64,000 nucleotides of DNA from Sva-07 sp963716095 (GTDB lineage Bacteria > Actinomycetota > Acidimicrobiia > Acidimicrobiales > Ilumatobacteraceae): positions 434,001 to 498,000 of the forward strand of contig CAVQSV010000018.1 of the NCBI GenBank assembly GCA_963716095.1, read 5' to 3'. The translations under genes were made by a program, and so were the position numbers. Below, in pieces: positions 28,792 to 37,268 of the stretch. Below the pieces are notes generated by a model. That model was not told the origin of the DNA. It made no database searches and saw only the letters and a list, made by a program, of their open reading frames with translations. The first letter of the stretch is position 1, and every line of letters begins with the position of its first letter.

Positions 28792-31101
28792 TCAGGCAAC
28801 AGCGTGGAGCAGCGCTCGTTGGATCTCCTTGCGGTGCGCGGCATCGGTGACGAGCTTGCCGCCGGAGCGGACATAGAACGTGTCGACCACCTCCATGCCC
28901 ATCGTCTGGACGGTCGCGTGGCGGATGTCGAGCCCGAGTTCTCCGAGCGACTTCGAGATGCGATGCAAGATGCCGACCTTGGTGACCGCGCGCACGACGA
29001 TCACGGTCGCGTTGCTCGACGCCTCGTCGTCGAACACCACGGTCGGCGGCCCCGGCGCAGCGGCTTGCGTACGACGGCGGCGACGATACGTAGCGGCACG
29101 CTCGGCCAAACGGGCTTCGATGGCCAACCGGTGGTCGAGTGCACGTTCCATGTCGGCTTTGACCGAACGCCAGTTGAGTCCACCGTCGGGCACGATGATT
29201 CGGAACTGCGACGCCGCCATGCCACCCTCGTCGGAGTGCGCCTGCGCGCTGACGACGTCGAGGCCGTGCAGCGACAGCACGCCGGCCACCCGGCTGAACG
29301 CCCCTGACGCATCGGGACTCACGACGGTGATCACATCACCGACTCGAGAGATGTGGAGATCGCCAGCCGCCATCATCGCCAGCGTCTCGGCGTCGGGGAA
29401 GAGCCGCCACGTCACCTCGGCAACGTCGCCGCCGCCGAGTACGTGACGAGTGCGTGCGACGAGTTCGTTGACCAACCCCTCCTTCCAGTCGCCCCAGGCC
29501 GAGGGCCCGGTGGCCAACGAGTCCGCCTCGGTGAGCCCATGGAGCAGGTCGAGCACCTCGACGCTGCCCACAGCAGCAGCCACCTGCTCGATCGTGGCCG
29601 GGTCGGTGAGATCGCGCCGCATCGCCACGTCGGGAAGCAACAGGTGCTGTTCGACCATCGTCACCAGGACCTCGACATCGTCCGGCGCCAAGCCCAGCTT
29701 CGGCCCGACAGTGCGAACGAGATCCATCCCGACTTCGGTGTGGTCGCCCGGGTATCCCTTGCCGAGATCGTGGAACAGCGCACCGAGCACGAGCAGGTCG
29801 GGTCGCGCCACACGATCGACCAGCGCCGCTGCGTTGGCTGCTGCTTCCCACAGATGTCGGTCGACGGTGAACCGGTGGTACGCGTTGCGTTGCGGCCGCG
29901 ACCGCACGGGCTCCCACTCGGGGAGCAACCGCGAGATCAGATCTCGTTGGTCGAGCGACTCGAGCACCGGAATCGCACGGTGCCCCTCGAGCAGCAACGC
30001 GACCAGGTCGTCTCTCGCCCCAACAGGCCACGACGCGGGCCAGCCGGTGACATCGTTGTGCAGCCGGTCGAGGGTGGTGCGCCCGATCCGGCATTGATGT
30101 CGTGCTGCTGCCACGGCGGTCTGCAGCACGAGCGTGGAGTCGGCGCCCGGGTCGGCGCTGTCCGCCAACTCGATCTCGCCGTTGTGGAGCACGACACCGG
30201 GGGCGACTGCCCGGTCGGGCTCGACGGGGCCGCCGTCGACGGCACGCCCCCAGTTCTCGTCGCACAACCAGGCAACCGTCCGCCCAGCGGCGGCGACGTC
30301 GGCCATCAGGTCGTCGGCATCACGCCAGCCGCCGGCAGCCGCGGCAGCGTCCTGGTCCTCGAGCCGCAGGATGTCGCCGGCACGTCCGGTGGCCAGGTGC
30401 AGCGCCACGCGGGCGCGCAGCAACATGTCGTACGAGCGATCGAGCTCGATGAGGTCCTCGGCGACCAGGTTCAGTCCTGCCGCTTCGGCCCACCACAACG
30501 ACTGCACATCGCGGAGACCGCCGTGGCCGTCCTTCAGGTCGGGCTCGAGGCGGTAGGCGACGTCGCCGGCAGAGCTCTGGCGCACCCGAACACGGTCACG
30601 AAGTGCCTGGAGGTGACGTTCTGCCTTGCGGCTCCACAGCGCAAGGCCCTGTTCGACCACCTCTGACGCGAGTTCGTCGTCGCCGGCCAGCGGGCGCGCC
30701 GTCACCAGCGCGGTGGCGGAGTCGAGGTCGGTGGCCGCGAGCGCGAGTTGCTCGTCGACGCGACGGACAGCGTGGCCGAGCTTCACACCCGAGTCCCAGA
30801 GTGGGTACCAGAGCGCGCTGGCGAGCGGCTCCACCTCTCTGGACACCTTCTTGGCCTTGACGTCGTGGACGAGCAGGAGATCGAGGTCGCTCTGCGGTGC
30901 CAATTCCCCTCGTCCGTACCCGCCGATCGCGAGCAGTGCCACCCGACCGGCAGGGCGCTTGACCTGTTGCATCGCCTCGTCGAAGAGGGAGATCACCCAG
31001 TCGTCGGTCAGCTCGGCCAGCGATCTGCAGTAGGCGCGCCCGGGAAGTGGTGTCGCAGCCGCCGCATGAGCGAGATGCTCGGCACGAATCGGCGGGGTCA
31101 T
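28792..31101 (-). CDS. glnD: Bifunctional [protein-PII] uridylyltransferase/uridylyl-removing enzyme
   Basis: This 769-aa nitrogen-status sensor uridylylates (or adenylylates, in actinobacteria) the PII protein when glutamine is low and reverses this when it is high. The nucleotidyltransferase motif is GGYGRGEL...SDLDLLL (about 60-77). The HD hydrolase motif is LFHDLGKGYPGDHTEVG at about 430-450. Two ACT domains that sense glutamine close the protein (GVLSLHGLDVVSAQAH and GILHRISKSLGELGLDI). ATG 31101 is used in preference to a TTG three codons earlier. No glnB or amtB is adjacent, unlike many actinobacteria where amtB-glnK-glnD form an operon. Confidence 0.93.
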   Translation of the reverse strand: MTPPIRAEHLAHAAAATPLPGRAYCRSLAELTDDWVISLFDEAMQQVKRPAGRVALLAIGGYGRGELAPQSDLDLLLVHDVKAKKVSREVEPLASALWYPLWDSGVKLGHAVRRVDEQLALAATDLDSATALVTARPLAGDDELASEVVEQGLALWSRKAERHLQALRDRVRVRQSSAGDVAYRLEPDLKDGHGGLRDVQSLWWAEAAGLNLVAEDLIELDRSYDMLLRARVALHLATGRAGDILRLEDQDAAAAAGGWRDADDLMADVAAAGRTVAWLCDENWGRAVDGGPVEPDRAVAPGVVLHNGEIELADSADPGADSTLVLQTAVAAARHQCRIGRTTLDRLHNDVTGWPASWPVGARDDLVALLLEGHRAIPVLESLDQRDLISRLLPEWEPVRSRPQRNAYHRFTVDRHLWEAAANAAALVDRVARPDLLVLGALFHDLGKGYPGDHTEVGMDLVRTVGPKLGLAPDDVEVLVTMVEQHLLLPDVAMRRDLTDPATIEQVAAAVGSVEVLDLLHGLTEADSLATGPSAWGDWKEGLVNELVARTRHVLGGGDVAEVTWRLFPDAETLAMMAAGDLHISRVGDVITVVSPDASGAFSRVAGVLSLHGLDVVSAQAHSDEGGMAASQFRIIVPDGGLNWRSVKADMERALDHRLAIEARLAERAATYRRRRRTQAAAPGPPTVVFDDEASSNATVIVVRAVTKVGILHRISKSLGELGLDIRHATVQTMGMEVVDTFYVRSGGKLVTDAAHRKEIQRALLHAVA

Positions 31102-31239
31102 CGACTGCAACCTGCAGCCACCGCCGGCACGGTGGGCACGGGTTCGGTGGGCACGACAACTTCGGCGTGGGGGACTTCATCGAGAGCAGCGATGCGTCAT
31201 CATATGCCCCGGTGATGACCCACCGACCGGTGGCTCTCC

Positions 31240-31245
31240 TACGCT
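31240..31245 (+). promoter_or_regulatory. -10 box TACGCT for the lipoprotein gene
   Basis: TACGCT ends 8 nt before GTG 31254. Confidence 0.5.
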
Positions 31246-31253
31246 GGGCCGTC

Positions 31254-32513
31254 GTGACCACGTCCCGCTCCCGCATCACGATCGCGCTCGCCGTGGTCGC
31301 CACGGTGCTGGCCGCGTGTTCCGGCAGCGACGACACGACGGTCGACGAGACGATCGCCGACACCACGACCACCACCCGACCGACCGAGGTGGTCACCGAC
31401 GGACGTCTCACCGTCGGAGCACTCCTCCCGCTGACCGACACCCTGCTGGGAGAACCGATGGTGGCTGCTGTCGAGTCGGCCATCGATCGCATCAACGACG
31501 CTGGAGGGGTCCTCGACCAGCGAGTACGCCTCGTCGTTGCCGATGAGGGCAGCAGCACGGCGTCGGCGACGACCGCGATCCAGACGCTGCTCGACAGCAA
31601 CGTCGATGCCGTCATCGGACCGGCGTCGTCGCTGATCGCGCTGAGCACGCTCGACGAGATCGTCTCGGCCGAAAAGGTCGTGTGCTCTCCGACGGCGAGC
31701 GCGCTCTCGCTCGACGAGTTTCCCGATGACGACCTGTTCTTCCGCACCATCCCCAGCGACTCGCTCCAGGCCAGAGCGATCGCCGGCGCGGCAGATCAGA
31801 CCGGCGCTCAACGCGTCACGATCGTGTATGTCGACGACTCCTATGGGCGACCGTTCGCCGATGCGGTCGTCGCCTCCTTGGCAAACGAGGCGATTACCGT
31901 GGTCGGCCGGATTCCGTTCAGCGCCGCCGACGACGACCTGTCGACCGAGGCCGCCGAACTCGCGAACTCCGACACCCAGGTGCTGATCCTCCTCGCAGCG
32001 GGCGACGACGGAACACGATTCCTCGAGGCGCTCGACGATGAGGACACCAGCGGGCTCGCAACGATCGTGGTGAACGACGCCTTCCGCAATCCCACGGCGC
32101 CGCAACGGATCCAAGGGCTGAACGACGAGTTGCGCACCAAGATCGTGGGCCTCGCACCTCAGGCCGATTCCGGCGACACCGACGAACCCTTCGACCCACC
32201 CGGGCTGTTCGCCACCAACGCCTACGACTGCGCCAACCTGATCGCATTGGCCGCGGTCCGAGCCGGCACCGACAACCCTCGGGACATCGCTCGACAGATC
32301 GGTCAGGTCAGTGTGAGCGGTTCGGTGTGCAACGAATACGCCGACTGCCTCGCCACGATCGAATCGGGTCTGCAGATCGACTACAACGGGCCATCGGGCA
32401 TCACCGACCTGCTCACGAGAACCGGCGATCCATCGCGTGCCGCGTTCGACCGATTCATCTTCGACGAGACCGGAAGCGACGTGCTGGAACGCACGGTCGT
32501 CGTCGGCAACTGA
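31254..32513 (+). CDS. ABC-transporter-type substrate-binding lipoprotein (branched-chain amino acid-like)
   Basis: The 419-aa protein starts MTTSRSRITIALAVVATV and has a lipobox LAAC with Cys at about 22, so it is exported and lipidated. A Thr-rich linker follows. The body is a type I periplasmic-binding fold of the LivJ/amide-urea-binding group: VGALLPLTDTLLGEPMVAAV, then INDAGGV, GPASSLIALSTLD and VYVDDSYGRPFADAV. Permease and ATPase genes are not adjacent, so the protein may serve an unlinked transporter or act as a sensor. GTG 31254 gives an ideal signal peptide and fits the -10 box; ATG 31215 would add 13 residues. Confidence 0.88.
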   Translation: MTTSRSRITIALAVVATVLAACSGSDDTTVDETIADTTTTTRPTEVVTDGRLTVGALLPLTDTLLGEPMVAAVESAIDRINDAGGVLDQRVRLVVADEGSSTASATTAIQTLLDSNVDAVIGPASSLIALSTLDEIVSAEKVVCSPTASALSLDEFPDDDLFFRTIPSDSLQARAIAGAADQTGAQRVTIVYVDDSYGRPFADAVVASLANEAITVVGRIPFSAADDDLSTEAAELANSDTQVLILLAAGDDGTRFLEALDDEDTSGLATIVVNDAFRNPTAPQRIQGLNDELRTKIVGLAPQADSGDTDEPFDPPGLFATNAYDCANLIALAAVRAGTDNPRDIARQIGQVSVSGSVCNEYADCLATIESGLQIDYNGPSGITDLLTRTGDPSRAAFDRFIFDETGSDVLERTVVVGN

Positions 32514-32525
32514 CCCGTCGGAACC

Positions 32526-32550
32526 GCGAGGCCGACGATCGTCGGCTCGC
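32526..32550. terminator. Hairpin between convergent genes
   Basis: GCGAGGCCGAC and GTCGGCTCGC pair around GATC with a single bulge; the core is a 16-bp perfect palindrome at 32531-32546. It lies midway between the stops of the lipoprotein and hemQ genes. Confidence 0.6.
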
Positions 32551-32555
32551 AGAGT

Positions 32556-33209
32556 TCAGAGGATGTTCTCGATGAAGTCGAGGTAGCCGACGTAGAACGC
32601 ACCGAACTCGCCGTAGAGAGCGGAGCCCTCGTCGAATCGCATCGTGTAGACGACCTCCTTGATCACGTCGGGGCTCACAGCAAACAGTGTCACGCCCCAC
32701 TCGAAGTCGTCGAGCCCGGTGGAACCGGTGACGAGCTGCGACACGCGTCCGGCGAACGTTCGACCGCTCTTGCCGTGCTCCATCATCATCGCATTGCGAG
32801 CGTCGTAGGGCGTTGCGAACCAGTTGGCGTGACTCTCACGCTTCTTGCTCATCGGGTAGAAGCAGAATGCGTTCATGCCCTCCGGCGGGATCTCGGGATA
32901 CAACCGCGCCTGCAGCATGTGCTCGGGCATGCCCTTGGCGTATTCGCTCACCTCGGTGATCGAGACATAGCTGTCGACGACGTCGACGCCGGCGTGTTGC
33001 AGCGCGGTCTGCAGTGTGCGCACCGTCTTCCAGTCGGGCGCCAACGCCATGAACGCGACATCGGCCTTGTGGCCCAGCATCGCTGCGGTGATCACCTGAC
33101 ACTCGTCGGCCTCAGCGGCCTTGACTGCGGCGACGACCGCTTCACGATCGAGGTTCGGGGTCGGCTTGCCGAACAGGTGGACGACGGTCAGACCAGCTTC
33201 CATACGCAT
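32556..33209 (-). CDS. hemQ: Coproheme decarboxylase HemQ (chlorite-dismutase family)
   Basis: The 217-aa protein oxidatively decarboxylates coproheme III to heme b in the coproporphyrin-dependent pathway of Gram-positive bacteria. CFYPMSKKRE (Tyr about 118, the catalytic Tyr region) and MMMEHGKSGR (His about 145, proximal heme ligand) are present, and the typical chlorite-dismutase distal Arg-containing motif is not. Length agrees with actinobacterial HemQ. A -10 box TAGCCT ends 6 nt before ATG 33209, so it is transcribed on its own behind the groEL terminator; other heme genes are not in the window. Confidence 0.93.
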   Translation of the reverse strand: MRMEAGLTVVHLFGKPTPNLDREAVVAAVKAAEADECQVITAAMLGHKADVAFMALAPDWKTVRTLQTALQHAGVDVVDSYVSITEVSEYAKGMPEHMLQARLYPEIPPEGMNAFCFYPMSKKRESHANWFATPYDARNAMMMEHGKSGRTFAGRVSQLVTGSTGLDDFEWGVTLFAVSPDVIKEVVYTMRFDEGSALYGEFGAFYVGYLDFIENIL

Positions 33210-33215
33210 GCCGTC

Positions 33216-33221
33216 AGGCTA
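33216..33221 (-). promoter_or_regulatory. -10 box TAGCCT for hemQ
   Basis: TAGCCT ends 6 nt before ATG 33209. Confidence 0.55.
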
Positions 33222-33235
33222 CGACCGCTCCCCGA

Positions 33236-33292
33236 AAACGAACGACGTGGTCCCCGCTGCCCAGGGCAACGGGGACCACGTTCGGTTCACTG
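33236..33292 (-). terminator. Intrinsic terminator of groEL
   Basis: CGTGGTCCCCG and CGGGGACCACG pair with an inner GCTGCCC/GGGCAAC extension (one mismatch), making a stem of about 20 bp. On the minus strand it is followed by TTCGTTTTC, so it is placed to end the groEL transcript 15 nt after its stop. Confidence 0.8.
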
Positions 33293-33306
33293 CGAGTTGT
33301 TCGACC

Positions 33307-34926
33307 TCAGAAGTCCATGTCGCCGCCGCCCATCGGCATGGCGGAGCCCTCCTCGGGCTTGTCGACGATGACGACTTCGGTGGTGAGGAACAGCGCGGCG
33401 ATCGAGGCGGCGTTCTGCAACGCCGAGCGGGTGACCTTGGCGGCATCGATCACACCGATCGCGACGAGATCCTCATAGGTGTCCGTGGCTGCGTTGTAGC
33501 CCTCGTTGCCCGACAGTTCGAGCACCTTGGCGATCACGACGCCGCCGTTGACGCCCGCGTTCTCGGCGATCTGCCTGATCGGTCCCTCGAGTGAAGCCGC
33601 GACCAGGCGAGCGCCGGTTGCTTCGTCGCCGTCGAGGCTGTCGGCCACCTTGGCAACCGCTTGGACCGCACGCAGCAGGGTGACACCACCGCCGGCGACG
33701 ACACCTTCTTCGATGGCAGCCTTGGTGGTGGACACTGCATCTTCGATGCGGTGCTTCTTCTCCTTGAGCTCGACCTCGGTGGCCGCGCCGACCTTGAGCA
33801 CGGCGACGCCGCCGGTGAGCTTCGCCAGACGCTCCTGGAGCTTCTCTCGGTCGTAGTCGGAGTCGGTGTTCTCGATCTCGGCCTTGATCTGGTTGATGCG
33901 GCCCTTGATGTCGTCGTCGTCGCCGGCACCGTCGACGATCGTGGTCTCGTCCTTGGTGATCACGACGCGCTTGGCCTCGCCGAGCAGATCGAGGGTGACG
34001 TTCTCGAGCTTGAGCCCGACGTCTTCGCTGACGACCTGGGCCCCGGTCAGGGTGGCCATGTCCTGCAGCATCGCCTTGCGCCGCTCGCCGAAACCAGGAG
34101 CCTTGACGGCGGCCGACTTGAACGTGCCACGGATCTTGTTGACGACGATCGTGGCGAGTGCTTCGCCGTCGACGTCTTCCGCGATGATCACCAGCGGGCG
34201 CCCGGTCTGCATGATCTTCTCGAGCACGGGCACGAGGTCACGGATCGTGGAGATCTTCGACGACACGAACAGCAGGTACGGGTCGTCGAACGACGCCTCC
34301 ATCCGCTCGGTGTCGGTGACCATGTACGGCGACAGGTAGCCCTTGTCGAAGCGCATGCCTTCGACGAGGTCCATCTCCATGCCGAACGTCTGGCCCTCTT
34401 CGACGGTGATCACGCCGTCCTTGCCGACCTTGTCGATCGCCTGGGCGATCATGTCACCGATCTCCTGGTCGGCCGACGAGATCGCCGCAACCTGCGAGAT
34501 CTGCTGCGTCGAGTCGACCTCGATCGCGGCGGCCTGGATCGACGCGACCGCGGCGGCAACACCCTGCTCGATGCCTCGCTTGAGTCCCATCGGGTTGGCG
34601 CCGGCGGCCAGGTTCCGAAGCCCGCCTCGCACCATGGTCCACGCGAGCACGGTGGCGGTGGTGGTGCCGTCGCCGGCGACGTCGTCGGTCTTCTTCGCGA
34701 CTTCCTTGACGAGCTCGGCACCGATGCGCTCGTAGGGGTCCTTGAGTTCGATGTCCTTGGCGATCGAGACGCCGTCGTTGGTGATCGTGGGGGCACCCCA
34801 CTTCTTGTCGAGCACGACGTTGCGACCCTTGGGGCCGAGCGTGACGCGCACGGCGTCGGCCAGTTGGTTCATCCCGGCTTCGAGGGCTCGGCGAGCCTCG
34901 GAGTCGAATGCGATCATCTTCGCCAT
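33307..34926 (-). CDS. groEL: 60-kDa chaperonin GroEL (GroEL2 type)
   Basis: The 539-aa protein is a complete group I chaperonin. The N-terminal ATP site region reads VTLGPKGRNVVLDKKWGAP and DGVSIAKDIEL, with the ATPase loop DVAGDGTTTATVLA. The C-terminus PMGGGDMDF resembles the actinobacterial GroEL2 tail, not the His-rich tail of GroEL1. No groES is adjacent, consistent with a second, stand-alone copy. ATG 34926 has GGAGG 8-12 nt upstream. A CIRCE operator overlaps the promoter, so HrcA repression with heat induction is expected. Confidence 0.97.
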   Translation of the reverse strand: MAKMIAFDSEARRALEAGMNQLADAVRVTLGPKGRNVVLDKKWGAPTITNDGVSIAKDIELKDPYERIGAELVKEVAKKTDDVAGDGTTTATVLAWTMVRGGLRNLAAGANPMGLKRGIEQGVAAAVASIQAAAIEVDSTQQISQVAAISSADQEIGDMIAQAIDKVGKDGVITVEEGQTFGMEMDLVEGMRFDKGYLSPYMVTDTERMEASFDDPYLLFVSSKISTIRDLVPVLEKIMQTGRPLVIIAEDVDGEALATIVVNKIRGTFKSAAVKAPGFGERRKAMLQDMATLTGAQVVSEDVGLKLENVTLDLLGEAKRVVITKDETTIVDGAGDDDDIKGRINQIKAEIENTDSDYDREKLQERLAKLTGGVAVLKVGAATEVELKEKKHRIEDAVSTTKAAIEEGVVAGGGVTLLRAVQAVAKVADSLDGDEATGARLVAASLEGPIRQIAENAGVNGGVVIAKVLELSGNEGYNAATDTYEDLVAIGVIDAAKVTRSALQNAASIAALFLTTEVVIVDKPEEGSAMPMGGGDMDF

Positions 34927-35002
34927 CTTGTGTGTCCTCCGTTGGACGTGTTCGCAGCTGTGTGAGGGTGGTGGCGCCACCGGAGATCCCGGCCGACGCC
35001 GG

Positions 35003-35029
35003 TTAGCACTCTACGGCTCCGACTGCTAA
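35003..35029 (-). promoter_or_regulatory. CIRCE operator (HrcA site) of groEL
   Basis: TTAGCACTC, nine bases, GACTGCTAA: this matches the CIRCE consensus with one change (GAGTGCTAA expected). It lies 77 nt upstream of the groEL start, as in other actinobacterial groEL genes. Confidence 0.88.
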
Positions 35030-35037
35030 CCGCGCAA
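35008..35037 (-). promoter_or_regulatory. groEL promoter overlapping CIRCE
   Basis: On the minus strand TTGCGC (35037-35032), 18 nt, and TAGAGT (35013-35008) form a plausible -35/-10 pair. The -10 lies inside CIRCE, so repressor binding would block it directly. Confidence 0.55.
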
Positions 35038-35055
35038 CCGCCCCCGAACCCGAAC

Positions 35056-35179
35056 CGTTCGCGTTGCAGTTCGGACGGACCGGGTCGACCGGGCTGCAAC
35101 GCGAACGTGGGCGTCGGGCGCCGATCACGTTCGCGTGACACTTCCGAATGGCCGCCCCATCAGGAACGTCACACGAACG
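35056..35179. repeat. Pair C of 52-bp imperfect palindromes
   Basis: Elements 35056-35107 and 35128-35179 start 72 bp apart with a 20-bp linker containing GTCGGG. The first has 14-nt perfect outer arms (CGTTCGCGTTGCAG and complement); the second uses the variant arm CGTTCGCGTGACACTTCC. They fill the gap between the MoaD-like gene and the groEL promoter. Confidence 0.8.
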
Positions 35180-35192
35180 GGTTGTCGCGAGG

Positions 35193-35468
35193 TCAGCCGC
35201 CCGCGACGGCGGGGATGATCGACACGGTGATGCCGTCGTCGACCTTGGTGTCGAGGCCGTCGAGGTAGCGGACGTCATCGTCGTCGACGAACACGTTGAC
35301 GAACTTGCGCAGTGCGCCGTCTTCGTCGACCAGCCGCTCGCCCATGCCCGGATGCGCTCCCTCGAGCGCCGCGACGATGTCGCTGAGGGTGCCCGGCTCG
35401 ACCGAGACCTGCTTGTCGCCGCCGGTCAACGGGCGCATGGTGGTGGGGATGCGAACGGTCACTGCCAT
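35193..35468 (-). CDS. MoaD/ThiS-family sulfur carrier protein
   Basis: The 91-aa protein has the ubiquitin-like beta-grasp pattern and ends IIPAVAGG, the C-terminal Gly-Gly that is adenylated and thiocarboxylated in sulfur-carrier proteins. The segment FVNVFVDDDDVRYLDGLDT is typical of the CysO/MoaD-like group in actinobacteria, which serve cysteine, molybdopterin or thiamin synthesis. Without neighbouring moa, thi or cysM genes the pathway cannot be named. ATG 35468 follows a -10 box by 7 nt. Confidence 0.88.
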   Translation of the reverse strand: MAVTVRIPTTMRPLTGGDKQVSVEPGTLSDIVAALEGAHPGMGERLVDEDGALRKFVNVFVDDDDVRYLDGLDTKVDDGITVSIIPAVAGG

Positions 35469-35475
35469 GGCGGCG

Positions 35476-35481
35476 ATGCTA
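35476..35481 (-). promoter_or_regulatory. -10 box TAGCAT for the MoaD-like gene
   Basis: TAGCAT ends 7 nt before ATG 35468. Confidence 0.5.
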
Positions 35482-35545
35482 CCGGTGCGATTCCCGACTC
35501 GGGCGGTCGACAATCAGCCCGATTCGACACGGCGAGCCATGCAGC

Positions 35546-35551
35546 TATGGT
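35546..35551 (+). promoter_or_regulatory. -10 box TATGGT for glycerate kinase
   Basis: TATGGT ends 7 nt before GTG 35559. The ATG inside this box (35547) is in frame but would lie within the promoter element. Confidence 0.5.
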
Positions 35552-35558
35552 CGCCGTC

Positions 35559-36563
35559 GTGCCCATCCGCCGCGTGGTCGCCGCCCCCGACAAGTTCAAA
35601 GGCACGGTCTCGGCCGCCGAGGTCGCCGCAGCGATCGGGCACGCGTGCTGGGAGCTCGGCATCGACTGCACCGAGGTGCCGATGGCCGACGGCGGCGACG
35701 GACTGCTCGATGCGCTCGGCGGGGCGAACCGCACCTCCACCGTCACCGGCCCGCTCGGCGACGTGGTCGATGCCCCGTGGCGGCTGTCGAAGGGCACCGC
35801 TGTCATCGAGATGGCACAGGCGAGCGGCCTCACGCTCGCCGGCGGCGCCGACGGCAACGATCCGATGAACGCCACCACCACCGGCACCGGCGAACTGATC
35901 GACCATGCGCTCGACGCCGGCGCGCGGCGCATCATCGTCGGGCTCGGAGGCTCGGCGACGACCGACGGCGGGTTCGGCGCCATCCGTGCGATCACGGCGA
36001 TCTCCCGGCTCAAGCAGGTCGAGCTGTTGGTGGCCTGCGACGTCACCACCACGTTCACCGACGCAGCAGCGGTGTTCGGACCCCAGAAGGGTGCAACGCG
36101 GGCGCAGGTGGCCATGTTGACACGACGGCTCGAACGGCTCACGCAGATGTTCCTCGACGATTTCGGCGTCGACGTGACGTCGATCGAAGGGGGCGGAGCT
36201 GCAGGCGGGCTCGGCGGCGCACTCGGAGCGCTCGGAGGGACGCTGCTCCCGGGATTCGAGCTGGTGGCCGACGAACTCGACCTCTACGACCATCTCGAGG
36301 GCGCCGACCTGGTCATCACCGGCGAAGGGTGCCTGGACGACACCAGCTCCGACGGCAAGGTCGTCGGCGGTGTCGCGTCGATCGCGGCCGAGCAGGGGAT
36401 ACCGGCGATGGCGATCGTCGGATCGGACGAGCGCACCGACCGGTCGACACCGGCGGATCTCCAGGTGGTGTCCTTGGTCGACGAGTTCGGCCACGATGCG
36501 GCGTTCGCCGAGCCGAAACGGCTCATCGAGCAAGCCGCCGCCGGCTGGCTCTCGACTCGTTGA
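35559..36563 (+). CDS. Glycerate kinase (GlxK/GckA-like type)
   Basis: The 334-aa enzyme phosphorylates D-glycerate to 2- or 3-phosphoglycerate. Family features are VVAAPDKFKGTVSAAEVAAA at the N-terminus, VPMADGGDG, IIVGLGGSATTDGG and VITGEGCLDDTSSDGKV, which together form the substrate and nucleotide site of the class I enzymes. It is monocistronic and ends just before a perfect palindrome. GTG 35559 follows the -10 box; ATG 35547 would add four residues. Confidence 0.93.
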   Translation: MPIRRVVAAPDKFKGTVSAAEVAAAIGHACWELGIDCTEVPMADGGDGLLDALGGANRTSTVTGPLGDVVDAPWRLSKGTAVIEMAQASGLTLAGGADGNDPMNATTTGTGELIDHALDAGARRIIVGLGGSATTDGGFGAIRAITAISRLKQVELLVACDVTTTFTDAAAVFGPQKGATRAQVAMLTRRLERLTQMFLDDFGVDVTSIEGGGAAGGLGGALGALGGTLLPGFELVADELDLYDHLEGADLVITGEGCLDDTSSDGKVVGGVASIAAEQGIPAMAIVGSDERTDRSTPADLQVVSLVDEFGHDAAFAEPKRLIEQAAAGWLSTR

Positions 36564-36565
36564 TT

Positions 36566-36596
36566 GTTACTCGTGGTGTCTGACACCACGAGTAAC
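36566..36596. terminator. Perfect GGTGTC-T-GACACC palindrome between convergent genes
   Basis: Arms of 15 nt (GTTACTCGTGGTGTC and complement) flank one T with no mismatch. It separates the glycerate kinase stop (36563) from the LytR_C gene and encodes the last residues and stop codon of the latter. Confidence 0.75.
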
Positions 36597-37268
36597 GGTC
36601 AGCCGGTGGTGGTCTGGCGTGGTGGTGCCGGACACCTCGGGGGCGGGCGCAACGCTGTCGACGGGCGCCGACAGTTGGGCGATGGTCTTGTCGGCTTGGT
36701 CGGTGCCGAGCAGTACGAGCACCCCGGCGCCGTTCAGCGACCCACCCTCGACCGGTGGCGGCGTGGGCAGCGTCTCGACGGTGAGCCCGCCCATGCTCCG
36801 CGCCACCGACTCAGCGACGGCCTGAGCCGCAGCGATGCTCGGGTCGTATTGGACGATCGAGGCAGCCAGCCCGCTCTGCGTCGAGTTGGTCGCCTCGGCC
36901 ATGGTGAATCCGAGCGTGGCGAGCTCGGTGGTCATCCGGCCGGCAGAGCCCGGAACGCCACTGGCGTTCGCCACGACCACGGTGGCGCCCTCGGTGACGA
37001 GCGGCGGTGCGGTGGTGGTGGTCGAGCTGGTCGCGCTGACCGAGTCGGACGTGGTCGGCTCGGTCGAGCTGGTCGACTCACCGCCGCCGCTCCCCGAGCT
37101 CGAGCCCCCGTCGTCGGTGATGTTGTTCAGGATGAGGAAGCCGACGATGACGGCAACCACGGCGAGCACGATGCTGATCGTGGAGCCCATCGGTGATCCG
37201 CCGATCCCCTGGCGGGGCGAGCGCCTGCTCGACTCGGGTGCCGGTGCGTTCGGGTCGTCGTTGCTCAT
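36567..37268 (-). CDS. Membrane-anchored LytR C-terminal-domain protein
   Basis: The 233-aa protein has one N-terminal helix (TISIVLAVVAVIVGFLILNNI), a Ser/Thr/Gly-rich extracellular linker, and a LytR_C domain (VVVANASGVPGSAGRMTTELATLGF...VQYDPSIAAAQAVA). The domain occurs at the end of LytR-CpsA-Psr ligases and alone in actinobacteria; its ligand is unknown. ATG 37268 overlaps the preceding stop (ATGA). The C-terminus TRGVRHHE is encoded by the palindrome, so an ancestral end probably lay a few codons earlier. Confidence 0.88.
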   Translation of the reverse strand: MSNDDPNAPAPESSRRSPRQGIGGSPMGSTISIVLAVVAVIVGFLILNNITDDGGSSSGSGGGESTSSTEPTTSDSVSATSSTTTTAPPLVTEGATVVVANASGVPGSAGRMTTELATLGFTMAEATNSTQSGLAASIVQYDPSIAAAQAVAESVARSMGGLTVETLPTPPPVEGGSLNGAGVLVLLGTDQADKTIAQLSAPVDSVAPAPEVSGTTTPDHHRLTVTRGVRHHE

